Of a DNA stretch of 64,000 nt, positions 26,299-34,533 are shown piece after piece. A program made the translations under genes and the position numbers. Under the pieces are notes generated by a model. It was not told where the DNA came from and ran no database searches. It saw only the letters and a program-made list of their open reading frames with translations. The DNA comes from Arthrobacter sp. zg-Y238 (GTDB taxonomy: Bacteria > Actinomycetota > Actinomycetes > Actinomycetales > Micrococcaceae), in the NCBI RefSeq assembly GCF_024385525.1, contig NZ_JANFLU010000010.1, positions 124,001 through 188,000 of the forward strand, in the 5' to 3' direction. Each line of letters starts with the position of its first letter. The stretch's first letter is position 1.

Positions 26299-26305
26299 CC
26301 GGCAC

Positions 26306-28618
26306 ATGCCGATGTCCTCACCTGACCAGCCGTCCGCTGCCTCGCTGCGGGAGCGGGTGTCCTCTCTCCCGCCGGACGAAAGACCCGTCCTGCTGTCCGG
26401 AGCCTCCTTCTGGAGCACCGCCGCTGCCCCGGCGGCAGGGCTCCGGCCCCTGGTGCTCTCCGACGGGCCGCACGGCATCCGGCGTCCGCGCAGCGACACC
26501 GAGCCGGGAATCGGCGACGCGCTTCCCGCCACCTGCTTCCCGGCCGAATGCCTGACGGCGTGCTCATGGGATACGGACCTGCTGGCCCGTCTCGGCACCG
26601 CAACGGCGAGGGAAGCGGCAGCCGCGCATGTCGACGTCGTGCTGGGACCGGGGCTGAACATCAAGCGCACTCCCCTGTGCGGACGCAACTTCGAGTACTT
26701 CTCCGAAGACCCGCTGCTTGCCGGCGCCCTGGGGGCTGCCTGGATCCGCGCGGTCCAGGCCGAGGGGGTGGCGGCCTGCCCCAAGCACTTCGCCGCGAAC
26801 AACCAGGAAGCGGACCGGATGCGCATTAACGCGGCGGTGGACGAACGTACCCTGCACGAGATTTACCTCAGGGCTTTCGAAACGGTGGTCCGGACCGCAC
26901 ACCCGTGGACCCTGATGGCTGCCTACAACAAGGTCAACGGCATCCACTCCGCGGAGAACGCCTGGCTGCTGGAGACGGTCCTGCGCGGTGAGTGGGGTTT
27001 CGACGGCCTGGTGATGTCCGACTGGGGTGCGGTCACCGACCGGGCGGCCGCACTCGACGCCGGACTGGACCTGGAGATGCCCGCCAGCGGCGGGCTGGGG
27101 CTGGCGGAACTGCAGGCCGGCCTGGTCGCCGGCACCGTCAACCAGCAGATGGTGGATTCATCCGTGGCGCGGCTGCTGCAGCTGGCAGACCGCACCGCGG
27201 CGCCGGCGCACAACGATGCGGACCTGGACGGACACCACCAGCTGGCACGCGAGGCAGCTGCGGCATCCATGGTGCTGCTGAAGAACGAGGGCGGAATCCT
27301 GCCGTTCTCCCCCGACCTGCGGCTGGCCGTGGTGGGCGAGCTGGCCCGCACCCCCCGGTACCAGGGGGCCGGTTCCTCGCAGGTGACCCCCACACGGGTG
27401 AGCGTCCCGCTGGAGGTCCTGTCCGAGCGGACCGCTGCAGCCGTCTTTGCCGCCGGTTACCGGCTGGACGGAACGCCCGACCCGGAGCTGGTGACCGAAG
27501 CGGAGACCGCGGCCGCCGCGGCGGACGCGGTGCTGTTCTTCCTCGGCCTGCCCGAGGACAAGGAGTCGGAGGGATTCGACCGGCCGGACCTGGCCCTGCC
27601 GGAGAACCAGTTGGCGCTGCTGCGGGCGGTGACCGCCGCAAATCCCTGGACCGTGGTGGTCCTGTTCAACGGCGGCGCAGTGGAGACCGGGTGGGTGGAG
27701 CAGGTGCCGGCCGTACTGGAGGCGTGGCTGCCCGGCCAGGCCGGAGGCGAAGCACTGGCGGATGTCCTGCTGGGAGACGTCAACCCCTCCGGAAAACTGG
27801 CCGAAACCTTTCCGCGGCGGATCGAAGATACTCCGGCCTTTGGAAACTATCCCGGCGAGGCGGGCACCGTCCGCTACGGCGAAGGGGTGCTGGTGGGCTA
27901 CCGCTGGTATGACGCGCGGGCCATCGAACCGGCCTTCGCCTTCGGCCACGGGCTGTCCTATACCGCTTTCGAGTACACCGGCCTGGCCCTCCGCCTTGCG
28001 GACACGGACATGGGGCCGGTCCTGGCAGTCGAGGCAACGCTCACGAATACCGGCAGCCGGGCCGGCGCCGAAGTCCTGCAGGTTTACTCGGGCGCTCCCG
28101 CGGGACCCGCGGTACGGCCGCCCCGCGAGCTCCGGGCCTTCCGCAAGGTCTTCCTCGAACCCGGGGCCTCGGCTCCTGTTGCGTTGACGGTACCGCTGCC
28201 GGACCTGGCGAGGTTCGACCCGGCGTCGCACCGGTGGATTACCGACGCCGGAACCTACCGGATCGACGTCGGATCCTCCTCCCGGGATATCCGGCTCAGC
28301 GGAACCATTGACCTGCCCGGCACAGAAGGCGGCACGGCGGCCCCGCTGACACTGGATTCGACTATCTCGGAGTGGCTGGCCCATCCGCTGGGGCGGAAGC
28401 TGCTGGGCGGCACAGACCGCGGCGCAGACCCGGGCAGCGGCGGAGATGCTGCGGGCGGGACCGGCACCGGCGGCATGGCCGACGCGCTGGCGCTCATGGG
28501 CAGTATGCCGCTGCGCCGGCTGGCCCGGTTCCCCGGCACGCCCCTTACGCCGGACCTGCTGGCCGGACTGGAACAGGTACTGCGCGGCGCCGGCCCGGCG
28601 GGCGGGGAATCCTCCTAG
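26306..28618 (+). CDS. Glycoside hydrolase family 3 beta-glycosidase
   Basis: From ATG 26306 the protein has 770 residues (a second in-frame ATG follows at 26312). The GH3 N-terminal barrel contains LVLSDGPHGIRRPR, DVVLGPGLNIKRTPLCGRNF, CPKHFAANNQEADR and the nucleophile region GLVMSDWGA (D239). The alpha/beta sandwich domain follows (VVLFNGGAVETG, GDVNPSGKLAETFP), then FGHGLSYTAFEY and a fibronectin-III-like C-terminal domain (EVLQVYSGAPAG). There is no signal peptide, so it probably acts inside the cell on imported beta-glucosides. It ends in a shared CTAG with the convergent glycosyltransferase. Confidence 0.94.
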   Translation: MPMSSPDQPSAASLRERVSSLPPDERPVLLSGASFWSTAAAPAAGLRPLVLSDGPHGIRRPRSDTEPGIGDALPATCFPAECLTACSWDTDLLARLGTATAREAAAAHVDVVLGPGLNIKRTPLCGRNFEYFSEDPLLAGALGAAWIRAVQAEGVAACPKHFAANNQEADRMRINAAVDERTLHEIYLRAFETVVRTAHPWTLMAAYNKVNGIHSAENAWLLETVLRGEWGFDGLVMSDWGAVTDRAAALDAGLDLEMPASGGLGLAELQAGLVAGTVNQQMVDSSVARLLQLADRTAAPAHNDADLDGHHQLAREAAAASMVLLKNEGGILPFSPDLRLAVVGELARTPRYQGAGSSQVTPTRVSVPLEVLSERTAAAVFAAGYRLDGTPDPELVTEAETAAAAADAVLFFLGLPEDKESEGFDRPDLALPENQLALLRAVTAANPWTVVVLFNGGAVETGWVEQVPAVLEAWLPGQAGGEALADVLLGDVNPSGKLAETFPRRIEDTPAFGNYPGEAGTVRYGEGVLVGYRWYDARAIEPAFAFGHGLSYTAFEYTGLALRLADTDMGPVLAVEATLTNTGSRAGAEVLQVYSGAPAGPAVRPPRELRAFRKVFLEPGASAPVALTVPLPDLARFDPASHRWITDAGTYRIDVGSSSRDIRLSGTIDLPGTEGGTAAPLTLDSTISEWLAHPLGRKLLGGTDRGADPGSGGDAAGGTGTGGMADALALMGSMPLRRLARFPGTPLTPDLLAGLEQVLRGAGPAGGESS

Positions 28619-29721
28619 TCCGTGAGCAGGGACCGGTAGAGCTCCTCATGCGCTGCGGCGACCATCCGGCGCTCGGCGGTCCGCTCCGCCCGGCTCATTC
28701 CCGGCCGGTTCCGGGCGGCATGCACCTGCTTGAGCCCGTTGGCCAGGGACTGGGCATCGAGCCCGTCCTCGTTATGCACGAATTCGGTGACACCGGCGCG
28801 CTGCTGGGCGTAGAAGCCGCAGGACGGGGCCAGCACGGCCGTGCCCAGGTCGGTGCACGCTTCGAGCCAGCCCGAGTGGGTGCCGAACCGGTACGGCAGC
28901 ACGGACACATCCAGGCTCGACAGGTAGTCCCAGAGCTGCGGTTCGTCGAAGTAGTCCCGGACGTGCAGTTCGAGCCGTCCTGCCGCGGCGGCTTCAGACA
29001 GCCAGCGGTGCAGTTCCGGGCGGTACTTGTCCCCTCCGGGAGTAAGGATGTCCGGATGCCCGTTCACCTGCAGCACGGCACCGGGCAGCTGCTCCACGGC
29101 GTCGAGCAGGTCCGGAAGAATCGCCCCCTCCATCATGTTCGGACGCAGGCTCTTCAGGTGCACCCCGACGCGGAACTCCTCACGCGGACCGGCTGCCAGC
29201 CGCACGGCCTGGCGCCGCTCGAGCTCCTCGAGGTCCACCACGTGCGGATGCGGCAGCACCTGCGGGCGGCGGCCCCACCGGCGCTCGACGACGGCCGCGG
29301 CCCCGGGGGTGAGCGTGATCAACGCATCGGCTGCGGAGATCAGCACGCCCAGCTGCGCGTCGTGTGCCTCCGGCGTGAGGTGGTGCGGATTGCGCAGGTC
29401 GTGGACCGTGTAGACCAGCGGTTTTCCCTGGGCCTTCAGCTCGTCGGTGACCGCCTGCAGATCCTGGGGCGAAATGGCGTCGAAGCCGAAGTGGATGTGC
29501 ATCAGGTCGAAGCTGTCCGCGTTCTCCCGGATCCAGCCTGCGTCCAGCATGACCGGCGGCCACCACGTCGCCTCCGTGGACTGGCCGGGGTTGCGGGGGT
29601 CCGGGTCCGGCAGGCGTACCACCGGGTTCCGCTCACCGGGGACGGCGCCGGTATGCCGGATATAGACCTGGCTGTGCGGCACTGACGCCACCCTGATGTT
29701 CGATCCTTCAGCCCTGCCCAC
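28615..29721 (-). CDS. GT-B glycosyltransferase (family 1/4-like)
   Basis: The 368-residue protein starts at GTG 29721 after AAAGAGGATGC. The N-terminal half has DLMHIHFGFDAISP and PLVYTVHDLRNPHH. The C-terminal nucleotide-sugar half has VLPYRFGTHSGWLEACTDLG, the equivalent of the E-x7-E region. No signal peptide is seen, so it is probably cytosolic. It is the outermost member of a four-gene glycosyltransferase group spanning 28.6-33.0 kb. The acceptor and sugar are unknown. Its promoter contains the AT-rich motif at 29757-29773. Confidence 0.82.
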   Translation of the reverse strand: MGRAEGSNIRVASVPHSQVYIRHTGAVPGERNPVVRLPDPDPRNPGQSTEATWWPPVMLDAGWIRENADSFDLMHIHFGFDAISPQDLQAVTDELKAQGKPLVYTVHDLRNPHHLTPEAHDAQLGVLISAADALITLTPGAAAVVERRWGRRPQVLPHPHVVDLEELERRQAVRLAAGPREEFRVGVHLKSLRPNMMEGAILPDLLDAVEQLPGAVLQVNGHPDILTPGGDKYRPELHRWLSEAAAAGRLELHVRDYFDEPQLWDYLSSLDVSVLPYRFGTHSGWLEACTDLGTAVLAPSCGFYAQQRAGVTEFVHNEDGLDAQSLANGLKQVHAARNRPGMSRAERTAERRMVAAAHEELYRSLLTD

Positions 29722-29756
29722 GCATCCTCTTTCGCCGCTGATAAAAAACCGTCTTC

Positions 29757-29773
29757 AGTATACTTAGTATTTT
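29757..29773. promoter_or_regulatory. Operator-like AT-rich site between divergent glycosyltransferases
   Basis: AGTATACTTAGTATTTT stands out in the GC-rich background. It contains the palindromic core TACTTAGTA and, on the minus strand, a TATACT -10 box for the gene at 29721. The 11 bases CTTAGTATTTT recur exactly upstream of the third minus-strand glycosyltransferase at 33004-33014. Confidence 0.55.
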
Positions 29774-29811
29774 GCGGTGCCCGCGGAGGGCACCCCCGGC
29801 GGAAGGAACGA

Positions 29812-30717
29812 ATGCAGCCGCAGCAGACCGGCCCTGATCAGGCGTTTTCCGTGCTCATCATCAGCTCGGGACGCGATGCCCACCTGGCCAATGCCGTCCG
29901 CGGGATCAGCCGCTCCACCCGCACGCCCGCCGAGATAGTGGTCTGCTACCTGAACCAGCCCGAGGCTGTTCCCCCGCCCAGTGACGTGCCGCTGCGGGTG
30001 GTCCATGCGGCGTCGGGACCCGGCGAACCGCTGCCCCTGGGAGCAGGCAGGAATGCCGCAGCTGCTGCGGCGCAATGCGAGACACTGGTCTTCCTCGACG
30101 TGGACTGCATCCCCGGTATCGGGATGTTCGAGCATTTGCTGTCGGACCTGGACCGGACCGGCGGCCTGGTTATGGCCTGCCCCCGCTACCTCGCGGCAGA
30201 CGCGGACGTGCCGGCATGGGTGTCCGACGGCGACGAGCAGGTGCTGATCCGGGACTCCGTGCCGCACCACGCACGTGCCGCCCTGGCGCCGGCGCAGGGG
30301 GAACCGGCAATTGCCTCCCGGGAATACGCGCTGTTCTGGTCGCTGGGGTTTGCCGTCCACCGGGAGACCTTCGAACGGATCGGCGGCTTTGACGAGTCCT
30401 TTGCCGGGTACGGAGGCGAAGATACCGACTTCGCCTTCACGGCGCAGCGGCTGGCGGTCCCGCTGGCGTTCTCCGGGGCAACCATGTTCCACCAGCACCA
30501 CGGCGTGCACAGGCCCCCGCTGCAGCACCTGGAATCCATTGTCATTAACGCCAAGGCGTTCCGGGGCAAATGGGGCAGCTGGCCGATGACCGGCTGGCTC
30601 GATGCCTTTGCCCGGGACGGCTACGTGTCCTGGGACCGCGACGGCGGGGACCTGCGGCTGCTGCGCCGTCCGGCTCCGGACGAACTCGCCGCGGCCCGCG
30701 TCAATGCACCGTACTGA
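29812..30717 (+). CDS. GT2 family glycosyltransferase with galactosyltransferase-type C-terminal domain
   Basis: The 301-residue protein has a GT-A fold: SVLIISSGRDAHLANAV, the metal-binding strand TLVFLDVDCIPG, then FWSLGFAVHRETFERIGGFD and AGYGGEDTDFAFTAQRL, typical of the Glyco_transf_7C segment. Ribosome site GGAAGGAACG precedes the ATG. It is the only plus-strand member of the glycosyltransferase cluster and is divergent from the gene at 29721. Its last 17 bases overlap the convergent glycosyltransferase gene. Sugar and acceptor cannot be told from the sequence. Confidence 0.88.
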   Translation: MQPQQTGPDQAFSVLIISSGRDAHLANAVRGISRSTRTPAEIVVCYLNQPEAVPPPSDVPLRVVHAASGPGEPLPLGAGRNAAAAAAQCETLVFLDVDCIPGIGMFEHLLSDLDRTGGLVMACPRYLAADADVPAWVSDGDEQVLIRDSVPHHARAALAPAQGEPAIASREYALFWSLGFAVHRETFERIGGFDESFAGYGGEDTDFAFTAQRLAVPLAFSGATMFHQHHGVHRPPLQHLESIVINAKAFRGKWGSWPMTGWLDAFARDGYVSWDRDGGDLRLLRRPAPDELAAARVNAPY

Positions 30718-31810
30718 CGTTCCCGCCGCCGGGAACGGCCTCCCCCTGCAAATCCACACCGGACACGGCCGAGCCAACTGCAGCCAGGAAACGGTCCCGG
30801 AACTCGTCGGAAGAAACCAGCAGGGTCCTGGCCAGCAGCTGCGGATCGGACCCGCGCAGCTCTTCCAGCAGGCTCGGCCAGTCCGCCACTGAGGCGAAGC
30901 CTGCGGCGGCCGCGGCCCCGGCCGCAGCGAGCGAAGAGGCGAACACGGCCTGTTCCCTGAACGGCCGTGGTTCGGGAATCAGCAGCGCCGGCCGGCGGGC
31001 GGCAGCCGCAGCGGCCACCGCATTGTGCCCGGCCGAGGTAACCACCACGTCCGCGCCGGCCAGCCGGGGTCCCGGATCCGCCACCACGCCCAGCAGCGAC
31101 ACATTCGCGGGAACCTCGCCCGGGGCGCCGGCGGTATGTCCCATCACGTCCCATTGCCAGTCCGGGGTCTGCCGGGCGGCGGCGAGCACGTCCGCCAGCG
31201 CCACGCCGGTTCCGCCCAGGGAGGTCTGCACCGCGACGGTCCGCGGCCGCACCGGCACGAGCCCGGCGGAGGGAGCGGTGTCCGGAGCGAGCATGCCCAG
31301 ATAGGTGCTCCTGGAGCCGTAAGCCTGCAGATGCGCCGGATCCTCGATGGCTTCCGGGAAGTAGGCGATGAGCCGGTGAACGGAGTCGTAGGCCAGACGG
31401 TGGGCCGGATCGGTCCGTTCCCCGTGCATCCGGCGGTGGATGACCGGATAACCCGCCAGCCGGGCAAAGGCGGCAACCTCCACGGACACATCCACAACCA
31501 CTACATCCGGGGCAAACTCCTCCCAGAGCCGGTGCAGCCGGCTGAAGCGGGACTGCAGCGCCGACCCAGCCGGCGCATAGTGCAGGAACTCCCCCGGTCC
31601 GGGCGCGAACGGACCGTCGGGTCCGACGTCGGGCGGCAGCGGCGCAAACCGCGCACCACCGGGCAGCCGCGGGGGTCCTCCGGCCGGGGCGGTGCCGGTG
31701 ACAAGCAGCTCCACGGCTCCCAGCCGGGCAATGTTGGCGGCATGACGCAGGTGTCCGGTGCCGTGATGGTGCGCGTAGTAGGCCACGCGCGGCATGCGGG
31801 AGGAAGGCAA
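30701..31810 (-). CDS. UDP-glycosyltransferase / MurG-like glycosyltransferase
   Basis: The 369-residue protein has an N-terminal HGTGHLRHAANIARL loop, similar to the MurG/UGT glycine-rich acceptor loop, and DVVVVDVSVEVAAFARLAG. The C-terminal donor site is VVVTSAGHNAVAAAAAARRP, followed by PRPFREQAVFASSLAAAG. Members transfer a sugar from a nucleotide donor to lipid or small-molecule acceptors. It lies 12 bases downstream of the GT4 gene at 31823 and is almost certainly in the same transcript. Confidence 0.82.
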   Translation of the reverse strand: MPSSRMPRVAYYAHHHGTGHLRHAANIARLGAVELLVTGTAPAGGPPRLPGGARFAPLPPDVGPDGPFAPGPGEFLHYAPAGSALQSRFSRLHRLWEEFAPDVVVVDVSVEVAAFARLAGYPVIHRRMHGERTDPAHRLAYDSVHRLIAYFPEAIEDPAHLQAYGSRSTYLGMLAPDTAPSAGLVPVRPRTVAVQTSLGGTGVALADVLAAARQTPDWQWDVMGHTAGAPGEVPANVSLLGVVADPGPRLAGADVVVTSAGHNAVAAAAAARRPALLIPEPRPFREQAVFASSLAAAGAAAAAGFASVADWPSLLEELRGSDPQLLARTLLVSSDEFRDRFLAAVGSAVSGVDLQGEAVPGGGNVSTVH

Positions 31811-31822
31811 GTACTGCTCCTG

Positions 31823-32989
31823 TTACGGCACGAGGGCGGCGTCGGGATGACCGGCGGCGGGCAGGGCGGAGCCCGACGGTAGTCCGTCCGGCTCGAGCAG
31901 TGACCGCATTTGTTCCTCGTAGGAATCCACCATGGCGGACGCGCTGAAGCGCGCAGCGGATTTCCGTACCCGATCTCGGTCGAGCCGGCGGGCATCCGTG
32001 ACGGCAGCGGCCAGGGCATCTGCACCGAGGCCTTCGGCGAGCCGGCCGGCGTCGGCGTCGATGATCTCGGGCATGGCACCCAGCGGCAGGGCAGCCACCG
32101 GCGTACCGCAGGCCATCGCCTCCAGCGCGGTTAATCCGAAGGGCTCGGACCAGACAGGCGAGGCAATGAAGACCTCTCCGGAACCGAGGAAGGCGGCCAG
32201 TTCGCGGTGGTCAAGGTGGCCAACGTGCTGCACCCCGCGGCCGAGGTGCGGTGCAACGGTGCGTTCGAAATACTTCGCATCGCTGATCGGCCCGGCAAAG
32301 TGCAGTTCCATGCCTGCCATCCGAGCCGCATCGATCGCTATGTGAAGGCCCTTTTCGGGGGTGACCCGTCCGGCCCAGACTACGGTTCCAGTACGGCGTC
32401 CGGTGCCTGCGGGCCAGTCCGCCAGCCGGATGCCGTTGTGGACGACGTGCAGGTCCGGCAGGTACGGGGACCAGCCGGTGGCGTTGCGGGCCGAAACACT
32501 GACGAAGCGGTGCAGCGGTGAGAGCGGCGCGCGTCCGTCCTCTACGGCGTCCACAATCCACGGCAGCGGCGGGGTGTGGAGGATGGTCAGCATCGGTGTA
32601 TCCGCCAGCAGAAGGTAGGGCAGCAGGCTCAAGGAGTTGTTCACGACGACGTCGAAACCGCCGTCCCGGACCGCGGCAACGGCGGAGCCCAGCGCGGTGT
32701 CCAGGGCCTGCTGCTGCCGCTGCATTCGTTCGGGGGCCAACCCGCGCCGGAATTCGAAGTTTTCCGGGAGGACCTCCACCACCCGGCCGGCGGACACGGA
32801 GCCGGCCTTGGCGAAGAGCGTGACCTCGTGGCCGCGGGAGGCGAGCTCGTCCGCCATCAGCGAGGTGTGCATTTCGAGCCCGCCCTGGAACGGGCTGGAG
32901 ATCGGGTGGTGCAGGTGGGACAGGACGGCTATGCGCAGTGGTTTCCCGTCTGCCGCGTGCCCCTGCGGCAGGGGGAATTCAAGACTCAT
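31823..32989 (-). CDS. GT4 family glycosyltransferase
   Basis: The 388-residue GT-B enzyme has SHLHHPISSPFQGGLEMHTS near the N-terminus (acceptor side), WAGRVTPEKGLHIAIDAARM, and the donor-binding signature SEPFGLTALEAMACGTPVAA. This is the usual UDP/GDP-sugar GT4 layout. The ATG at 32989 has no ribosome site; a CATACT -10 box lies seven bases upstream inside the palindrome at 32992-33010, so the transcript is probably leaderless and tightly controlled. It is the first gene of the GT4-UGT pair. Confidence 0.88.
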   Translation of the reverse strand: MSLEFPLPQGHAADGKPLRIAVLSHLHHPISSPFQGGLEMHTSLMADELASRGHEVTLFAKAGSVSAGRVVEVLPENFEFRRGLAPERMQRQQQALDTALGSAVAAVRDGGFDVVVNNSLSLLPYLLLADTPMLTILHTPPLPWIVDAVEDGRAPLSPLHRFVSVSARNATGWSPYLPDLHVVHNGIRLADWPAGTGRRTGTVVWAGRVTPEKGLHIAIDAARMAGMELHFAGPISDAKYFERTVAPHLGRGVQHVGHLDHRELAAFLGSGEVFIASPVWSEPFGLTALEAMACGTPVAALPLGAMPEIIDADAGRLAEGLGADALAAAVTDARRLDRDRVRKSAARFSASAMVDSYEEQMRSLLEPDGLPSGSALPAAGHPDAALVP

Positions 32990-32991
32990 AT

Positions 32992-33014
32992 TACTAAGTA
33001 TGCCTTAGTATTTT
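32992..33014. promoter_or_regulatory. Perfect palindrome over the GT4 promoter
   Basis: TACTAAG-TATGC-CTTAGTA is a perfect 7-base-arm inverted repeat (32992-33010) followed by TTTT. It covers the -10 region and begins three bases before the ATG of the GT4 gene. It shares CTTAGTATTTT and the core TACTWAGTA with the site at 29757-29773. A repressor or activator site is the natural reading; the regulator is unknown. Confidence 0.6.
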
Positions 33015-33059
33015 CCGCCGGGCCCGGGCAGCGGCAGGCCGTAACAGGCAGGCGGGGCG

Positions 33060-33509
33060 CTAGGCGGAGAAGGGTTCCGCGCCGAACGGCACCGGCGGGA
33101 TGTGGTGGGAAGGCAGCCGGTCGCGGTCGTAACTGATGGTGGTGTACCCGTGCGGGACGGGCTTGCCTTCCTCATTCAGGTTGACGAACACGATCTTGTC
33201 GATCGTGAGGATGCTGCGGCGGGTGATCATGTTCCGCACTTCTGCCTGCATGGTCAGCGACGTACGGCCGAACTTGGTTGCGGTGAGCCCCATTTCAATC
33301 AGGTCGCCCTGAACTGCGGAACTGACGAAGTTGATCTCCGACATGAATTTGGTGACCACCCGGCCGTTGCCCATCTGCAGGATGGCGTAGACCGTGGCTT
33401 CTTCGTCGATCCAGCGCAGCAGGCTGCCGCCGAACAGGGTGCCGTTGGCGTTCAGGTCCTCGGGGCGGACCCACTTGCGGGTATGGAAATTGATGTTCTC
33501 AAGGGGCAT
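33060..33509 (-). CDS. Acyl-CoA thioesterase (YciA/BFIT-like hotdog)
   Basis: The 149-residue single hotdog protein has the pattern NANGTLFGGSLLRWIDEEATV, where the aspartate is the catalytic residue in acyl-CoA hydrolases, and then FVSSAVQGDLIEMGLTATKF. It would hydrolyse acyl-CoA in the cytosol. It is transcribed alone, downstream of nothing on its strand for about 120 bases. Confidence 0.9.
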   Translation of the reverse strand: MPLENINFHTRKWVRPEDLNANGTLFGGSLLRWIDEEATVYAILQMGNGRVVTKFMSEINFVSSAVQGDLIEMGLTATKFGRTSLTMQAEVRNMITRRSILTIDKIVFVNLNEEGKPVPHGYTTISYDRDRLPSHHIPPVPFGAEPFSA

Positions 33510-33629
33510 ATATTCAGCTTATCCACAGGACTGTTGCCCGTTGGCCGGATCGATGGATGCCTTGCTCACAGACCCCTGTTAGGTGTCTGACGCTGCTGTG
33601 ACGGCGCTCCCGGGCGCGGTGCCGCCGCT

Positions 33630-34454
33630 TCAATCCGGGGCCTCATTCAGCTGGTCGCCGAGGTGGGTCAGGTCACCGTCCGGCGGAACCTCCATGGCTT
33701 CGAGCCCTGCGGCCTGCTGCAGGTCCCGGATCAGGTCCGCCGACCCGCCCACGATCGTGGAGTCGAAGTCGATCTCGGAAGCCAGGAACCATGCGCCGTC
33801 GGCCGGCCAGAGCAGGTTGGGGCTCTGGATCGGGTCCCAGCCGTTGTGCTCCTGCCAGCCCGGTTCGGCAAAGACCGCCAGGCTGCCGGTAAACAACAGG
33901 TAGTCGCGCAGCGGCAGTTCGAGGCGGCGCACCGTCTCCACGGAATCGTAGCCCCGGAAGGGCTGCGGCAGCGCCTCCCGGTCGCCGGCGCCGGACAGGG
34001 AAAGGGTTTCCCCGCTGCCGGCCACCCAGCCGTACCCGTCCCACAGCCCGGCGAAGCAACTGCCGGGGGTTTGCGTGTGGGCGCCGAGGACGCGGCTGAC
34101 CTCGGCCAGCGTGCCCGCCGGGAGCGCGCCGACCAGCGGGTCTTCGTAGTGCCACCCCGGTTCGTTCGATACCGGATTGCGGTAGCCGGCAAGAATGGCG
34201 GCCCATTGCATCATCGGGTGGGCAACCGTACCGCGCACCCCCGCCAGCTCCTCCCAGCGCATGGGGCGGGACTCAACACGCACCGGTCCGTCCTGCTGCC
34301 AGCCCAGCAGCTGCGCCCGGATCGGGTGGAAAACCCGCGCGTAGGCCTCAAACCCGCCAGGGACGGTGCCCGCAACCGTACCGGGCTCAGCAAGCCGCTC
34401 CGCGATCCAAACTCCGGACTGCGGGTCGGAAAGCGGCCCTTCCAAGCTCGTCAT
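33630..34454 (-). CDS. Conserved hypothetical protein, tryptophan-rich
   Basis: The start at ATG 34454 gives 274 residues; the longer frame upstream is arginine-rich and unlikely to be coding. I do not recognise the family. It is soluble, without signal peptide or membrane segments, and rich in tryptophan and proline (for example PGSCFAGLWDGYGWVAGSG and WPADGAWFLASEIDFDS). The second motif resembles proteins annotated only as hypothetical in actinobacteria. No operon partner is evident. Confidence 0.7.
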   Translation of the reverse strand: MTSLEGPLSDPQSGVWIAERLAEPGTVAGTVPGGFEAYARVFHPIRAQLLGWQQDGPVRVESRPMRWEELAGVRGTVAHPMMQWAAILAGYRNPVSNEPGWHYEDPLVGALPAGTLAEVSRVLGAHTQTPGSCFAGLWDGYGWVAGSGETLSLSGAGDREALPQPFRGYDSVETVRRLELPLRDYLLFTGSLAVFAEPGWQEHNGWDPIQSPNLLWPADGAWFLASEIDFDSTIVGGSADLIRDLQQAAGLEAMEVPPDGDLTHLGDQLNEAPD

Positions 34455-34533
34455 GCGGCCAGTATGCCCTACCGGGTCCCGCAGCGGGTGCTGCTGCTGC
34501 AAGGGATTGCCTCGCCGGCGGCGGATTGGCCGG

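Noticed and set aside
25283-26305. N-terminal extension of the GH3 frame over the UbiB-like gene
   Set aside because: The extension is antisense to the ubiB-like gene and lacks GH3 sequence. A -10 box and ATG at 26306 mark the true start.
33519-33527. Perfect DnaA-box nonamer TTATCCACA upstream of the acyl-CoA thioesterase
   Set aside because: It is isolated, with no cluster of further boxes, no AT-rich unwinding element and no dnaA/dnaN genes nearby; probably chance.
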